Shown here: in pieces, positions 38,724 to 46,930 of the stretch | How the letters are laid out: each line of letters begins with the position of its first letter | Position numbering within the stretch: position 1 is the first letter of the stretch | Assembly (NCBI GenBank): GCA_016218825.1 | Contig: JACRCV010000075.1 | Span: 102,358 to 166,357 of the forward strand | Reading direction: 5' to 3' | Length of the DNA: 64,000 nt | Source of the DNA: Deltaproteobacteria bacterium | GTDB taxonomy: Bacteria; Myxococcota; XYA12-FULL-58-9 | Notes under the pieces: generated by a model | The model's database searches: none | The model's input: only the letters and a program-made list of their open reading frames with translations | Told to the model about the DNA's origin: nothing | Position numbers and translations under genes: made by a program

Positions 38724-38758
38724 GGCACACCAGGGCAATCGAGCTCTCGCCTTTTTTT

Positions 38759-38855
38759 GATTCCCGGCGGGCGCTTCGCGCCCGTCCTCCCCACCCCCAC
38801 CCCGGAGCGTCGCCTTCGGCGCCGCTCTCGGCCCGCCCCCGAGTGGGGCGGGCAC
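38759..38855 (+). repeat. Intergenic hairpin repeat, copy B, module 1
   Basis: A T7 run then GATTCCC (38759-38765), stem GGCGGGCGC, loop TTC, stem GCGCCCGTC (one G-T pair; to 38786), then a CTCCCCACCCCCACCCC tract. The second hairpin CCCGCCCC-CGAGT-GGGGCGGG is present and identical to copy A. The middle spacer differs from copies A and C. It lies between the convergent lipoprotein and larB genes. Module 2 is absent. Confidence 0.85.
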
Positions 38856-38865
38856 GAAGTACGGT

Positions 38866-39624
38866 CTAGCGATCTTTCGCGTGCAGCCGCAGGATGCGCG
38901 CCGCGGCGGCGGCGGCGCCGAAGCCGTTGTCGATGTTGACCACGGTGACGCCCGAGGCGCACGAGTTCAGCATGCCGAGGAGCGCGGCGAGGCCGCCAAA
39001 GCTCGCGCCGTAGCCCACCGAGGTCGGCACCGCGATCACCGGCAGCGGCAAGAGCCCCCCGACCACCGACGGCAGCGCGCCCTCCATACCGGCGACGACG
39101 ATGGCGACGTCCAGGCTCTTCAGGGTCTCGGTCTCGGCGAGCAGGCGGTGCAGCCCGGCGACGCCGACGTCGCACAATCGGGTGACCGCGGCGCCGAAGA
39201 ACTCGGCGGTCACCGCGGCCTCCTCCACGACCGGCAGGTCCGAGGTCCCGGCGCACAGCACCCCGATCTTGCCCAGCGGCGGTGGCGGTCGGCGCTGCAC
39301 GGTGACGGCGCGCGCGACCTCGTGGTAGCGGGCGTCGGCGGCGACCGCGCGGACCGCAGCGTAGGTGTCGGCGCCGGCGCGGGTCACGAGGACGTCGGCG
39401 CCGGCGTCGCAGAGCGACGCCGCGATGTCGCGGATCTGGGCCGGGGTCTTGGCGGCGCCGAAGATGACCTCGGGGGCCCCGGAGCGCAGCTCGCGGTGAT
39501 GGTCGACGCGCGCGAAGCCCAGGTCGGCGAACGGCAGCTGTTGCAGGCGCGCGGTCGCCTCGGCGATCGAGGTCGTGCCGCGCGCCACGTCGGCGAGCAG
39601 CGCGGCGAGCGCCGCCGGGGTCAC
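38866..39624 (-). CDS. larB: LarB, pyridinium-3,5-biscarboxylate mononucleotide synthase
   Basis: 252 residues from a GTG at 39624 that overlaps the larE stop (GTGA). An upstream ATG in this frame would lie inside larE and was rejected. The N-terminal part ('[25 protein letters not shown]') and the PurE-like C-terminal part ('[15 protein letters not shown]', '[17 protein letters not shown]', 'NIDNGFGAA') are diagnostic. LarB carboxylates and hydrolyses nicotinic acid adenine dinucleotide in the first step of nickel-pincer cofactor synthesis. LarC, the nickel insertase, is not encoded in the window. Confidence 0.95.
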   Translation of the reverse strand: MTPAALAALLADVARGTTSIAEATARLQQLPFADLGFARVDHHRELRSGAPEVIFGAAKTPAQIRDIAASLCDAGADVLVTRAGADTYAAVRAVAADARYHEVARAVTVQRRPPPPLGKIGVLCAGTSDLPVVEEAAVTAEFFGAAVTRLCDVGVAGLHRLLAETETLKSLDVAIVVAGMEGALPSVVGGLLPLPVIAVPTSVGYGASFGGLAALLGMLNSCASGVTVVNIDNGFGAAAAAARILRLHAKDR

Positions 39625-40418
39625 TGCCGCTCCTCGGCCACCGCTTCCAGGAGGCTGCCGGAGCGCAACCCGGCGAGGTCGAGGGTGACGTAGACGAACC
39701 CGAGCTCTTGGAGCTCGCGGGTGATGCGGTCGGCGTGCTCGAGGACCCGGGAGAGCTCGTGCTTCGGGACCTCGATGCGGGCGATGCTGTCGTGCAGGCG
39801 GACCCGCAGTTCGTGGAAGCCGAGCTCCCGCAGCCGGCTCTCGGCGCGGCCGACCCGGGTCAGGCGCTCGACGGTCACCGGGACGCCGTAGGCGATCCGC
39901 GAGCTCAGGCACGGCGACGCCGGCTTGTCGGCGACCTCGAGGCCGAGGTCGCGGGCCAACGCCCGGATCTCGTCTTTGGTGGCGCCGATGTCGACGAACG
40001 GCGAGACCACCTCGAGCTCGGCGGCGGCGCGCTTCCCGGGCCGGTGACCGCGGAGCTCGTCGGCGTTGGTGCCGTCGAGGATCAGCGCGAAGCCGCGGGC
40101 GCGCGCCAGCTCGCCGATGGCGAGGAAGAGCTCGCGCTTGCAGAAGTAGCAGCGCTCCGGCGAGTTGGCGGTGTATCCCGGGTTTTGCATCTCGCGGGTC
40201 AGGACGGTGGCGTGGGCGAGCGCCCGCGCGGCGCAGAAGCGGCGGATGGCCGCGAGCTCGACGGCGGCGAGGCTCGGCGACACGCCGGTGACCGCGAGGG
40301 CCCGCTCCCCGAGCTCGATCACGGCGACCGCGGCGAGCACCGTCGAGTCGACGCCACCCGAGAGCGCCACGACGACGGTGTCGAACGAGCGCAGTCGGGC
40401 GCGGAGCCGCTCCGCCAT
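39621..40418 (-). CDS. larE: LarE, ATP-dependent sulfur transferase for the nickel-pincer cofactor
   Basis: 265 residues from the ATG at 40418; an ATG at 40454 would add 12. The PP-loop SGGVDSTVLA lies in 'VVVALSGGVDS', followed by NSPERCYFCK and KPASPCLSSRI. LarE adenylates LarB's product and adds sulfur. The Cys in SPCLSSR is probably the sulfur-donating residue; with the CYFC pair it gives a three-Cys set, as reported for Fe-S-cluster-containing LarE proteins. First gene of the larE-larB pair, overlapping by 4 bases. The cofactor serves lactate racemase-like (LarA) enzymes. Confidence 0.93.
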   Translation of the reverse strand: MAERLRARLRSFDTVVVALSGGVDSTVLAAVAVIELGERALAVTGVSPSLAAVELAAIRRFCAARALAHATVLTREMQNPGYTANSPERCYFCKRELFLAIGELARARGFALILDGTNADELRGHRPGKRAAAELEVVSPFVDIGATKDEIRALARDLGLEVADKPASPCLSSRIAYGVPVTVERLTRVGRAESRLRELGFHELRVRLHDSIARIEVPKHELSRVLEHADRITRELQELGFVYVTLDLAGLRSGSLLEAVAEERQ

Positions 40419-40454
40419 CGGCCTCAGCGCCGGTCTCTCTCCGGAGGCGATCAT

Positions 40455-40568
40455 CGCCGGCACCTGTAGCGCAACCGCATGCCGATGGGAAGGACGCCGG
40501 ACCGCCTCATCGTCCCAAGGTAAGGCGCCGGCTCTCGAGATGCCGCAGCCGTCCTGCCCGCCCCATCG
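40455..40568. other. Spacer upstream of larE
   Basis: This part of the 384-base gap between larE and the kinase gene holds no gene or convincing promoter by eye. The rest of the gap, 40569-40782, is filled by the two modules of intergenic repeat copy C, described separately. The larE promoter must lie here or within the repeat. Confidence 0.5.
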
Positions 40569-40659
40569 CCGGCGCATCCGTGAGCTGATCGTTCCGCGCC
40601 CATTCTTGCGTTCCTCGCGCTCGCGGCTTCGCCTCCGCTGCAGCACCGGCGGGCGCGAC
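40569..40659 (-). repeat. Intergenic repeat, copy C, module 2 (91 bp)
   Basis: Inverted relative to copy A at 32059-32150. Read on the minus strand, it differs by about two transitions, one transversion and a 2-base deletion. Such closeness in non-coding DNA suggests recent spread or gene conversion. It lies upstream of larE, 29 bases beyond module 1. Confidence 0.85.
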
Positions 40660-40688
40660 CGTATGTTCGAGTGGCCGGCGCACAGGTC

Positions 40689-40782
40689 GTGCCCGCCCCA
40701 CCCGGGGGCGGGATCCGGCGCGGCTCGGGAGCATTCAAGGGTGGGGGTCACGGAGCGCCGCGGCAGCCGCGGCGCGGGAATC
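40689..40782 (-). repeat. Intergenic hairpin repeat, copy C, module 1
   Basis: On the minus strand: GATTCCC (40782-40776), stem GCGCCGCGG, loop CTG, stem CCGCGGCGC (to 40755), then TCCGTGACCCCCACCC. The GAGCCGCGCCGGAT spacer matches copy A and the second hairpin is CCCGCCCC-CGGGT-GGGGCGGG. It begins 20 bases past the kinase stop codon. This is the only copy not between convergent genes, but it is still in 3'-end orientation. Confidence 0.85.
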
Positions 40783-40802
40783 AAAGGAAGATCGCAGGCG
40801 TG

Positions 40803-42521
40803 CTAAATCGGGATCACAAGCCGCAGGGGATCGCCGCTGGTGTGTTTGCCGGTGAGCGTGACGTCGAGGGTCTTGGTCCGGCCGCCCTTGTCCGCCTGCT
40901 CGACGATGCGGATCTTGTGCTTGCCGAGCGGCAACCGCAGCCCGATCACCGGGGAGTAGCCGACGTCCGTGCCGTCGACGATGATCTTGGCCGCGATCAC
41001 GCCGTCGGCGCGGAGCGACAGGTAGCCGTAGCGCACCGGCGCCGCTTCTTTGGGCCTCGGGGGCGCTGCCGCCTTGGGCTTCGACGCCGGCGGCGCGGGC
41101 TCGACGGGGGGCGCCGGGGCCGGCTCCACCGCGGTCGTCGCGGGCTCGGCCTTCGTCGTCGTCGGCGCGGCAGCCGACGCGGTTGCGACCGCGGGCTCGG
41201 GGGGCTGCGGGGGCGGCGTGCTTTCGGCGAGCGGGCTCGCGGGGGCCGGGTCGTCGACCGGGGGCGGATCGCCGGGGCCGCGCAACACCAGCGCCAGCGC
41301 CAGCGCCACGCCGAGGGTGCCGGCGAACACCCGGGCCGCGAGCGGGAGGTGCATCGCGCGGGTCTTGAGCCGCCACCACAGGGACGGGGCAGGGGACACG
41401 TGGGTCGGGACGTCGTCGATCTCGGTCGACATCGACACGACCTCGGTCTGGCTGACCGGCAGCACCGTGGTCTGGCCCTGAAACGCGGTCTGGAACAGCT
41501 GGGTCTGCTGCGGCGCGGGCTCGGCGTCGAGGCAGTCGGCCGCGGTCAGGGTGTCGTAGCGGCGGCTCTTCTCCGCGGCCGCACGGATCTCGTCGTGGAA
41601 CAGCTCGTCCATCAACGCCGCCGCCTGCCGCGCGCCGTAGAGCGAGGCGCCGTCGATCAAAAAGCCGGAGAGGGCCGCGGCGAGCGCCTCGGCGGTCTGG
41701 AAACGATCGTCGGGCTTCTTCGCCAGCGCCCGCTGCAGCACGTCGTCGACCGCCGCCGGCAGCTCCGGCGCGAGAGTGCGGACCGAGGGGGTCGCGACGT
41801 CCCGGATCCGGGTCATGATCTCGATCTGCGTCGAGCCGGCGAACAGCGGCTCGCCGGTCAGCGCCTCGTACATCACGGCGCCGAGCGCGAAGATGTCGGT
41901 GCGGCGGTCGAGGGCGCGCGCCGTGACCTGCTCCGGCGCCATGTACGGCACCTTGCCCTTGACGACGCCGCCCCGGGTCGTCGACGCCCGGACGTCGGTC
42001 TTGGCGATGCCGAAGTCGGCCACTTTGACGTCGCCGTCGAAGCTCAGCAGGATGTTCTGCGGGCTGACGTCTCGATGCACGAGGTTCAGCGGCCGGCCGG
42101 CGACGTCGGTCTTGTGGTGCGCGAAGTCGAGGGCCTCGGCGGTGCGGTTCATGACGTACGCCACGAAGGTGAACGGCAGCCGGCGGCCCAAGGCCCGGGC
42201 GACTCGGAGCAGGTGCCCGACGTCGTGGCCGTTGACGAGCTCCATCGCGATGTAGAGGACGTCGCCGATGCGGCCGAGCTCGTGGATCTGGACGATGTTC
42301 GGGTGGTTCAGCTGCGCCGCGAGCTTGGCCTCGTCGACGAACATCGAGACGAAGGCCTCGTTGCGGGTCAAGGTCGGCAGCATGGTCTTGATGGCCAGCA
42401 GGCGCTGGAACGCTTCGACGCCGGTGACCTTGGCGCGGTAGACCTCGGCCATGCCGCCGGCGTTGATCCGGTCGAGGAGGAGGTAGCGCCCGAAGCGAGC
42501 CGGGAACCGTTTGAACGACAT
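40803..42521 (-). CDS. Hanks-type Ser/Thr protein kinase, one membrane span, PEGA-like tail
   Basis: 572 residues from the ATG at 42521, chosen because the kinase fold begins at once (FGRYLLLDRINAGGMAEVY). The Lys is in LLAIKT, the catalytic loop is HRDVSPQN and the metal-binding motif is VADFGIAKT, so it should be active. Residues about 210-375 complete the C-lobe and a linker. A membrane helix lies near 390-413, followed by a Pro/Ala-rich extracytoplasmic linker and a PEGA-like beta domain (about 494-572, 'GYLSLRADGVIAAKIIVDG'). It probably senses an envelope or surface cue. Myxobacteria carry many such kinases. The target is unknown. Confidence 0.95.
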   Translation of the reverse strand: MSFKRFPARFGRYLLLDRINAGGMAEVYRAKVTGVEAFQRLLAIKTMLPTLTRNEAFVSMFVDEAKLAAQLNHPNIVQIHELGRIGDVLYIAMELVNGHDVGHLLRVARALGRRLPFTFVAYVMNRTAEALDFAHHKTDVAGRPLNLVHRDVSPQNILLSFDGDVKVADFGIAKTDVRASTTRGGVVKGKVPYMAPEQVTARALDRRTDIFALGAVMYEALTGEPLFAGSTQIEIMTRIRDVATPSVRTLAPELPAAVDDVLQRALAKKPDDRFQTAEALAAALSGFLIDGASLYGARQAAALMDELFHDEIRAAAEKSRRYDTLTAADCLDAEPAPQQTQLFQTAFQGQTTVLPVSQTEVVSMSTEIDDVPTHVSPAPSLWWRLKTRAMHLPLAARVFAGTLGVALALALVLRGPGDPPPVDDPAPASPLAESTPPPQPPEPAVATASAAAPTTTKAEPATTAVEPAPAPPVEPAPPASKPKAAAPPRPKEAAPVRYGYLSLRADGVIAAKIIVDGTDVGYSPVIGLRLPLGKHKIRIVEQADKGGRTKTLDVTLTGKHTSGDPLRLVIPI

Positions 42522-42698
42522 GGCGGCACCAGGATAGGCGGCCTCCCGGTTGGGCGTCAAACGCGGTGCCGCGGGCCGTCCGCGGGCCGGGCGTGCCTCC
42601 CGGCCGCGCCAACTTCTGGCGTTTGTTTTGGACGGTCGCTAGACTGGCGCCAGGCGGGCGGCGCCTCGGGGTCGCGCCGCGACGATTCATTGGAGCCT

Positions 42699-43925
42699 AT
42701 GTCGAGAGCTGTGAGCACCGACCGCGTGGACCCCGAGCTGATTCGAGCCCGGGTCGCGGCAGTGAAGGACGACGCCACGCGCGAGGCGGCGGCGGGCATG
42801 GTCGACCACGCGCTCGTCGCGGTCGTCAAGCTGCAGGAAGTCGATCTGGCGGCCCTGGAGCGCGAGGTGTCGACGCGGCCGCCCGCGGCGCTGTGGGCGA
42901 GCGCCGCGGATCAGATGACGGCCTTCTGGCTGGCGCTCGAAGAGCTCCGCCAGGTGATGCTGCCGCTCCTCGAGGCCGCCGACCCCGGCGGCGCCGCGCC
43001 CGCCGGCGACGGGCTGAACCTCGATGCGTTCTCCGCCGGGGACGAGGCACCGGTCGAGCCTGGGGCGGCTCCCGCCGCGGTCGCGGTCCCGGCGCCGGCG
43101 GCGACGAGCATGAACCCGCTGCTGCACCGCATCGGCGAGACGGCGTGGGCGATGAGCTTCGTGCTCTCCGGCGAGGTCCAGGGCTTTCGCCGCCGGATCG
43201 CCGCGCTCTTGAAGCTCGAGGACTCCTGGGAGCTCGTCGACGCGGTTCAAGATCACCTGGCGCACACCCGCAACGGCCTCGTGGCCCTGTTGAACGGCGT
43301 GTTCCTGGCGCTGCCGTCCCGGCTCGGCGAGGACGCCGAGTCCGAGGCCAGCTTCGAGCTGACGGTGGCGCGCGAGCTGCGCTCGCGGGTCTTCGAGCTT
43401 CGCGACTCCATCCTCGATCTCGAGCGCCAGCTCCGCACCCTGCCGCCGCCGTCGTGGCAGCCGCTCTTGGCGCGGGCCAAGGACGCGGTCGAGGCGTTCA
43501 TGTTCAGCCCGGGCTTCACCTGGATGCGCGCCGCCGACAAGCGGGCGTATCTCAGTCAGCGTCAGGTGTTGATCGAGGTCCTGGAGATGTGGAGCCCGCT
43601 GCGCGCGGTCCCGGCGCGGCGCGCGATCGAGACCATGGCGCGCTTCCTCGAGGCGATGCAGGTGTTGAACAACCGCGAGTCCCTGGTGGCGCACGACCGC
43701 GCCGCGTTGATGACCGTGGTCAGCAAGCTCGAGCTCGCGGCCAAGGCGCACGGCAGCTCGGCGCGCGAGGCGGTGGGGGCGGCGCTCGCCGCGCTCGCCG
43801 AGGCGCAAGGGCGCGATCGCGAGCTGGATCAGCTGCTGGCGCAGAGCATGGTGCCGGGAAATCCGATCCGGGTCGGGGAGATTCTAACGCGGGCCGGGAG
43901 CGTTTTGCGACAGCTCGGCGGCTGA
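42699..43925 (+). CDS. Hypothetical helical protein
   Basis: 408 residues from the ATG at 42699, with GGAG 5 bases upstream. Two helical parts flank a Pro/Ala-rich linker (about 105-140). The N-terminal part has heptad-like Leu/Val spacing, and the C-terminal part (about 145-408) is long amphipathic helices rich in Ala, Leu, Glu and Arg. No signal, membrane span, Cys cluster or known motif is visible, so it is likely cytoplasmic. It is divergent from the kinase gene across 177 bases that contain a TAGACT -10-like hexamer at 42640. A kinase-linked role is only a guess. Confidence 0.7.
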   Translation: MSRAVSTDRVDPELIRARVAAVKDDATREAAAGMVDHALVAVVKLQEVDLAALEREVSTRPPAALWASAADQMTAFWLALEELRQVMLPLLEAADPGGAAPAGDGLNLDAFSAGDEAPVEPGAAPAAVAVPAPAATSMNPLLHRIGETAWAMSFVLSGEVQGFRRRIAALLKLEDSWELVDAVQDHLAHTRNGLVALLNGVFLALPSRLGEDAESEASFELTVARELRSRVFELRDSILDLERQLRTLPPPSWQPLLARAKDAVEAFMFSPGFTWMRAADKRAYLSQRQVLIEVLEMWSPLRAVPARRAIETMARFLEAMQVLNNRESLVAHDRAALMTVVSKLELAAKAHGSSAREAVGAALAALAEAQGRDRELDQLLAQSMVPGNPIRVGEILTRAGSVLRQLGG

Positions 43926-43938
43926 CGGTGGGCCGGCG

Positions 43939-44430
43939 CTACAGGTCTTCTTCCTCTTCCTCTTCGCCGTAGCCGTAGTCGAGATCGTCGTTGGCCGCCT
44001 TGTCGTCGTCCTCGACGTCTTCGTCTTCTTCTTCCTCTTCCTCGTCGTCGTCGTCGTCCTCGTCGTCGTCGTCGTCGAGCTCGCCGAACTCGTCGTCTTC
44101 GTCGAAGCCGAAGTCCTCGTCGTCGTCGAACGACTCGAAGTCTTCGGGGTCTTCGGAGATCTCGGCGCCGCCTTCGGTCTCTTCCTCTTCCTCGGCGTCT
44201 TCGCCCTCGGCGCCCTCCTCGCCCTCGGCGTCCTCGCCGGGCTCGGCGTCCTCGTCTCCGAGTGAGGTCGTTTCACCGGCGTCGCCGTCGAGGTCGTTCG
44301 CCTCTTCTTCGGCGTCGTGCTCCTCGGTCTTCTTCTTGGACGGCGACTTCGCACCGCCCGTCTTCGTTGCGGCTTTCTTGCGCGGTGATGCCCAAAGCTC
44401 CGTCGACTGCATGTCCGGCTCCCAGTGCAC
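43939..44430 (-). CDS. Bipolar protein: Lys-rich N-terminus, poly-Asp/Glu remainder
   Basis: 163 residues; a second ATG at codon 7 is an equally good start. Residues about 15-35 are histone-tail-like (SPRKKAATKTGGAKSPSKKK). From residue 36 on, about 79 of 128 residues are Asp or Glu with almost no Lys, including long unbroken acidic runs. It must be largely disordered and strongly negative. Possible roles are nucleic-acid mimicry, a chaperone for basic proteins, or RNA-polymerase delta-like or CarD-like activity; none is shown. The gene ends 13 bases from the convergent hypothetical gene. Its DNA is a near-simple repeat, but reading frame and composition are consistent with coding. Confidence 0.6.
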   Translation of the reverse strand: MHWEPDMQSTELWASPRKKAATKTGGAKSPSKKKTEEHDAEEEANDLDGDAGETTSLGDEDAEPGEDAEGEEGAEGEDAEEEEETEGGAEISEDPEDFESFDDDEDFGFDEDDEFGELDDDDDEDDDDDEEEEEEDEDVEDDDKAANDDLDYGYGEEEEEEDL

Positions 44431-44749
44431 GCGAGACTGCCTCCAGTGTGGCGCTTCAGATCGCTCGGTCAGGTCGGTGCCCGACCGGAAATTCGCGGGA
44501 CGGTAAACAGAAATCCGGGCTCAGGTCAATTGCCTTGGTGTCACGATCGCGCCGCCTTGGCGCAAGTCGCGGATCCTTGCCAACATGCCGCGCTGCGTTA
44601 TATTGAGGAGCCGGCGCCAACCCCTCGAACTGCCTTTGAAACCCCGGCAGGGTGCATTTTGACGCAACACGTCAACGGTTCGTGCCGATAAACGTGGCAC
44701 TGGCAATAGGGTCGGCGTCCTTGCCACCGTCTTCACACGAGGGTTTGCG
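44431..44749. other. Intergenic region between two divergent genes
   Basis: 319 bases, less GC-rich than the surroundings. No RNA gene or ORF with believable coding character is seen. It holds a perfect TTGACG-N5-CGTCAA inverted repeat (44659-44675) and must contain promoters for the acidic-protein gene and the lipoprotein gene. No promoter pair with good spacing could be fixed by eye. Confidence 0.5.
44659..44675. promoter_or_regulatory. Inverted repeat TTGACG-CAACA-CGTCAA
   Basis: Two perfect 6-bp arms with a 5-bp spacer, 75 bases before the lipoprotein start codon. The left arm also resembles a -35 hexamer. A dimeric repressor or activator site is plausible. The regulator is unknown. Confidence 0.35.
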
Positions 44750-46843
44750 ATGAACAAAGTGATTCTCATAGCGGGTGCCTCATTCTTGGCGTTTGTCGCC
44801 GCCGGCTGCGGCAGCGGCGACGTCTTGAAGGGCGAGGGCTGCAAGGGCAACTTGGCGCCGGTGAAGCTGGTGATCGAGTCACCGCGCAACCTGACGCTCG
44901 GCTTTCAAGAGGTGACGCCCATCCAGGTGCGGGTGTTGAACCTCGACGACACGCCGGCGGCCGATCGCGAGGTGAGCTTCTCCCTCTCGAGCCCGAACGG
45001 CGGCTCGGCGATGGCGGAGGCTACGAAGAAGAGCGGCGCCGACGGCCGGCTTTCGAGCAACCTGACGAGCGGCAACGACCTGGTCAGCTTCAACGTCGTG
45101 GTGTCCGAGGTGACCGCGGAGAGCCAGAGCGTCGCGGTCGTGGTGGACGGGGTCTACCGCGGCGAGCTCAAGGTTCGCTTCCAATACAGCGGCCTGATCC
45201 CGCTGCAGGAGGTGTCGGTGCGGGTGCACGAGGGCTCGCTGAACTGCGCGGTCATCGACGCGGTCCATCCGCCGTCGTCGGTGGCGTCCGGCGTCGTCGC
45301 CTCGCCGGCGAGCATCGCCAGCTTCACCACCCTGGTCGACGGTCAGCTCTACACCGTGACCGCGAGCGCCCTCGGCCGCACCGGCGAAGTCGCGGCGACC
45401 GGTTGCGCGGTGGCCCCGGCGATCGTCGGGCGGGGCAGCGTGACGGTGACCGTGAACCTCAACCTGTTCCCGGAGCGCTTCGTCGGCACCTATGACTTCC
45501 GCACCAAGCTGCACACCAACCAGGCGTTTCCGGGGTCGACCGGCGCCGTCATCGACGAGCTCGGCGGCTTCTTCCTGGATCCGGCGAACGTCATCGCCAC
45601 CGAGTTGGTGACGCTCCTGGCGGATCAGCTCGGCTGGACCCCGGCCGACGTCGAGCGGGCGCTCGCCTTCGGGTGGATCTCGTACGCCACGTTGGTCGCC
45701 GATCCGGTCCTGCCCACCGACGCCGATCACGACAGCCAGGTGATCGACGACGCGGTGCAATGGGCGATCCTCGACCAGATGCCGGGGTGGGTGAACAACG
45801 CGCTCACCGTCGGCGGCGATCTCACCGAGCTGATGCGCAACCTCACGGTCGGCGGCGACCTGAAGATCCTGACCGCGAGCAGCTCCGGGGCGGTGACCGG
45901 CCACTGGTCCTGGAGCGACTTCCTGTTCATGTGGCGCTACGGGCTCGGCTGCGACTTGCCGGACACCTGCTGTGGACGGCACCGCTACAGCGGCGACCAG
46001 ATCGGCCTGACGCCGATCTCGGCGGACTTCACCGGCACCCTGACGCGGCGGACCTCGACCACCGCGATCGAGTACGACATGCTGGTGCCGGAGCACCGGC
46101 TGTCGATCGAGTACGGGCGCCTCGCGTGGTTCGCGTTCGAGAACCTGATGCTGCCGGCGATCACCGGCCACAACAACCTGCCCGACGCGATCGCGTCGCT
46201 GTTCGGCTGCGACCCGGCGAACCCGACGGTGTGCGGTTGCGCGCGGGTCGGCGCCTGGGTCGACGACTTCACCGGCCAGCCCGGCCTCGGCGCCGGCGTC
46301 TGCACCCTCGCGGTCACCGCCATCAGCGAGCAGCTCGAGGCCTCGGTGGTCGGCATGCGCTCCAGCGGCACCGACACCACCTACTTCATGATGGGCATCG
46401 AGGCCGTGCTCTCCGACGCCGATCTCGATCTGCGCACCGACAAGCTCACCGGCGGCGTCTCCGGCAAGCTCTACGTCGAAGGAACGACCGGCGACTTCAC
46501 CGGCGATCTCTACGGCGACATCCAGCGCCGCGCCTGCGCCAAGGACGCCACCTGCACCAGCTACGAGGCCTGCCGCGCCGGGCTCGACGTGCTCGACGAC
46601 TGCGAGGGTCGTCTGGTCTGCATGCCGCGCGTCGGCGACCGGGTCGCGGGACAGAACTGCTCCGCGGCGTCGCAGTGCAAGACCGGCGTCTGTCTCGGCA
46701 CCGGGGTCAACGCGACCTGCTTCACGACCTGCGACCAGAGCGGCGACTGTCCGAACTCGCTCGCCTGCGGCCAGAACGCGGTGACGGTCACGGTGACCAC
46801 CGCGCCGCCGGTGACCTTGCAAGCGAACGCCTGCGGCCGCTGA
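44750..46843 (+). CDS. Large lipoprotein with Ig-like N-terminus and Cys-rich C-terminus
   Basis: 697 residues. Clear lipobox VAAGC at residues 16-20. A bacterial Ig-like (Big1-type) domain spans about 35-140 ('IQVRVLNLDDTPAADREVSFSL', 'SGADGRLSSNL'). A beta-rich region with 'VTVTVNLNLFPERFVGTYDF' follows, then a helical part to about 480. The end carries many Cys in a pattern like small EB/TNFR-type modules ('CTSYEACRAG', 'CSAASQCKTGVC', 'CDQSGDC'). The sequence resembles other myxobacterial surface lipoproteins in style, but I do not recognise a named family. Its own operator-like inverted repeat lies upstream. Confidence 0.8.
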   Translation: MNKVILIAGASFLAFVAAGCGSGDVLKGEGCKGNLAPVKLVIESPRNLTLGFQEVTPIQVRVLNLDDTPAADREVSFSLSSPNGGSAMAEATKKSGADGRLSSNLTSGNDLVSFNVVVSEVTAESQSVAVVVDGVYRGELKVRFQYSGLIPLQEVSVRVHEGSLNCAVIDAVHPPSSVASGVVASPASIASFTTLVDGQLYTVTASALGRTGEVAATGCAVAPAIVGRGSVTVTVNLNLFPERFVGTYDFRTKLHTNQAFPGSTGAVIDELGGFFLDPANVIATELVTLLADQLGWTPADVERALAFGWISYATLVADPVLPTDADHDSQVIDDAVQWAILDQMPGWVNNALTVGGDLTELMRNLTVGGDLKILTASSSGAVTGHWSWSDFLFMWRYGLGCDLPDTCCGRHRYSGDQIGLTPISADFTGTLTRRTSTTAIEYDMLVPEHRLSIEYGRLAWFAFENLMLPAITGHNNLPDAIASLFGCDPANPTVCGCARVGAWVDDFTGQPGLGAGVCTLAVTAISEQLEASVVGMRSSGTDTTYFMMGIEAVLSDADLDLRTDKLTGGVSGKLYVEGTTGDFTGDLYGDIQRRACAKDATCTSYEACRAGLDVLDDCEGRLVCMPRVGDRVAGQNCSAASQCKTGVCLGTGVNATCFTTCDQSGDCPNSLACGQNAVTVTVTTAPPVTLQANACGR

Positions 46844-46930
46844 GGCGGGGGCGCCCTGATCCTGCGGTTCGCGACGACGTCGGCGACGACGTGCTTGACC
46901 GCCCACAGGGGTGGGCGGTAAGCAACGCTG

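Noticed and set aside
44425..44691. Small gene in the 44.4-44.7 kb spacer
   Set aside because: No ribosome-binding site, poor codon bias and overlap with likely promoters.
44700..44730. Sigma-54 promoter (TGGCAC element)
   Set aside because: TGGCAC is present, but the matching TTGC element is not at the required spacing.
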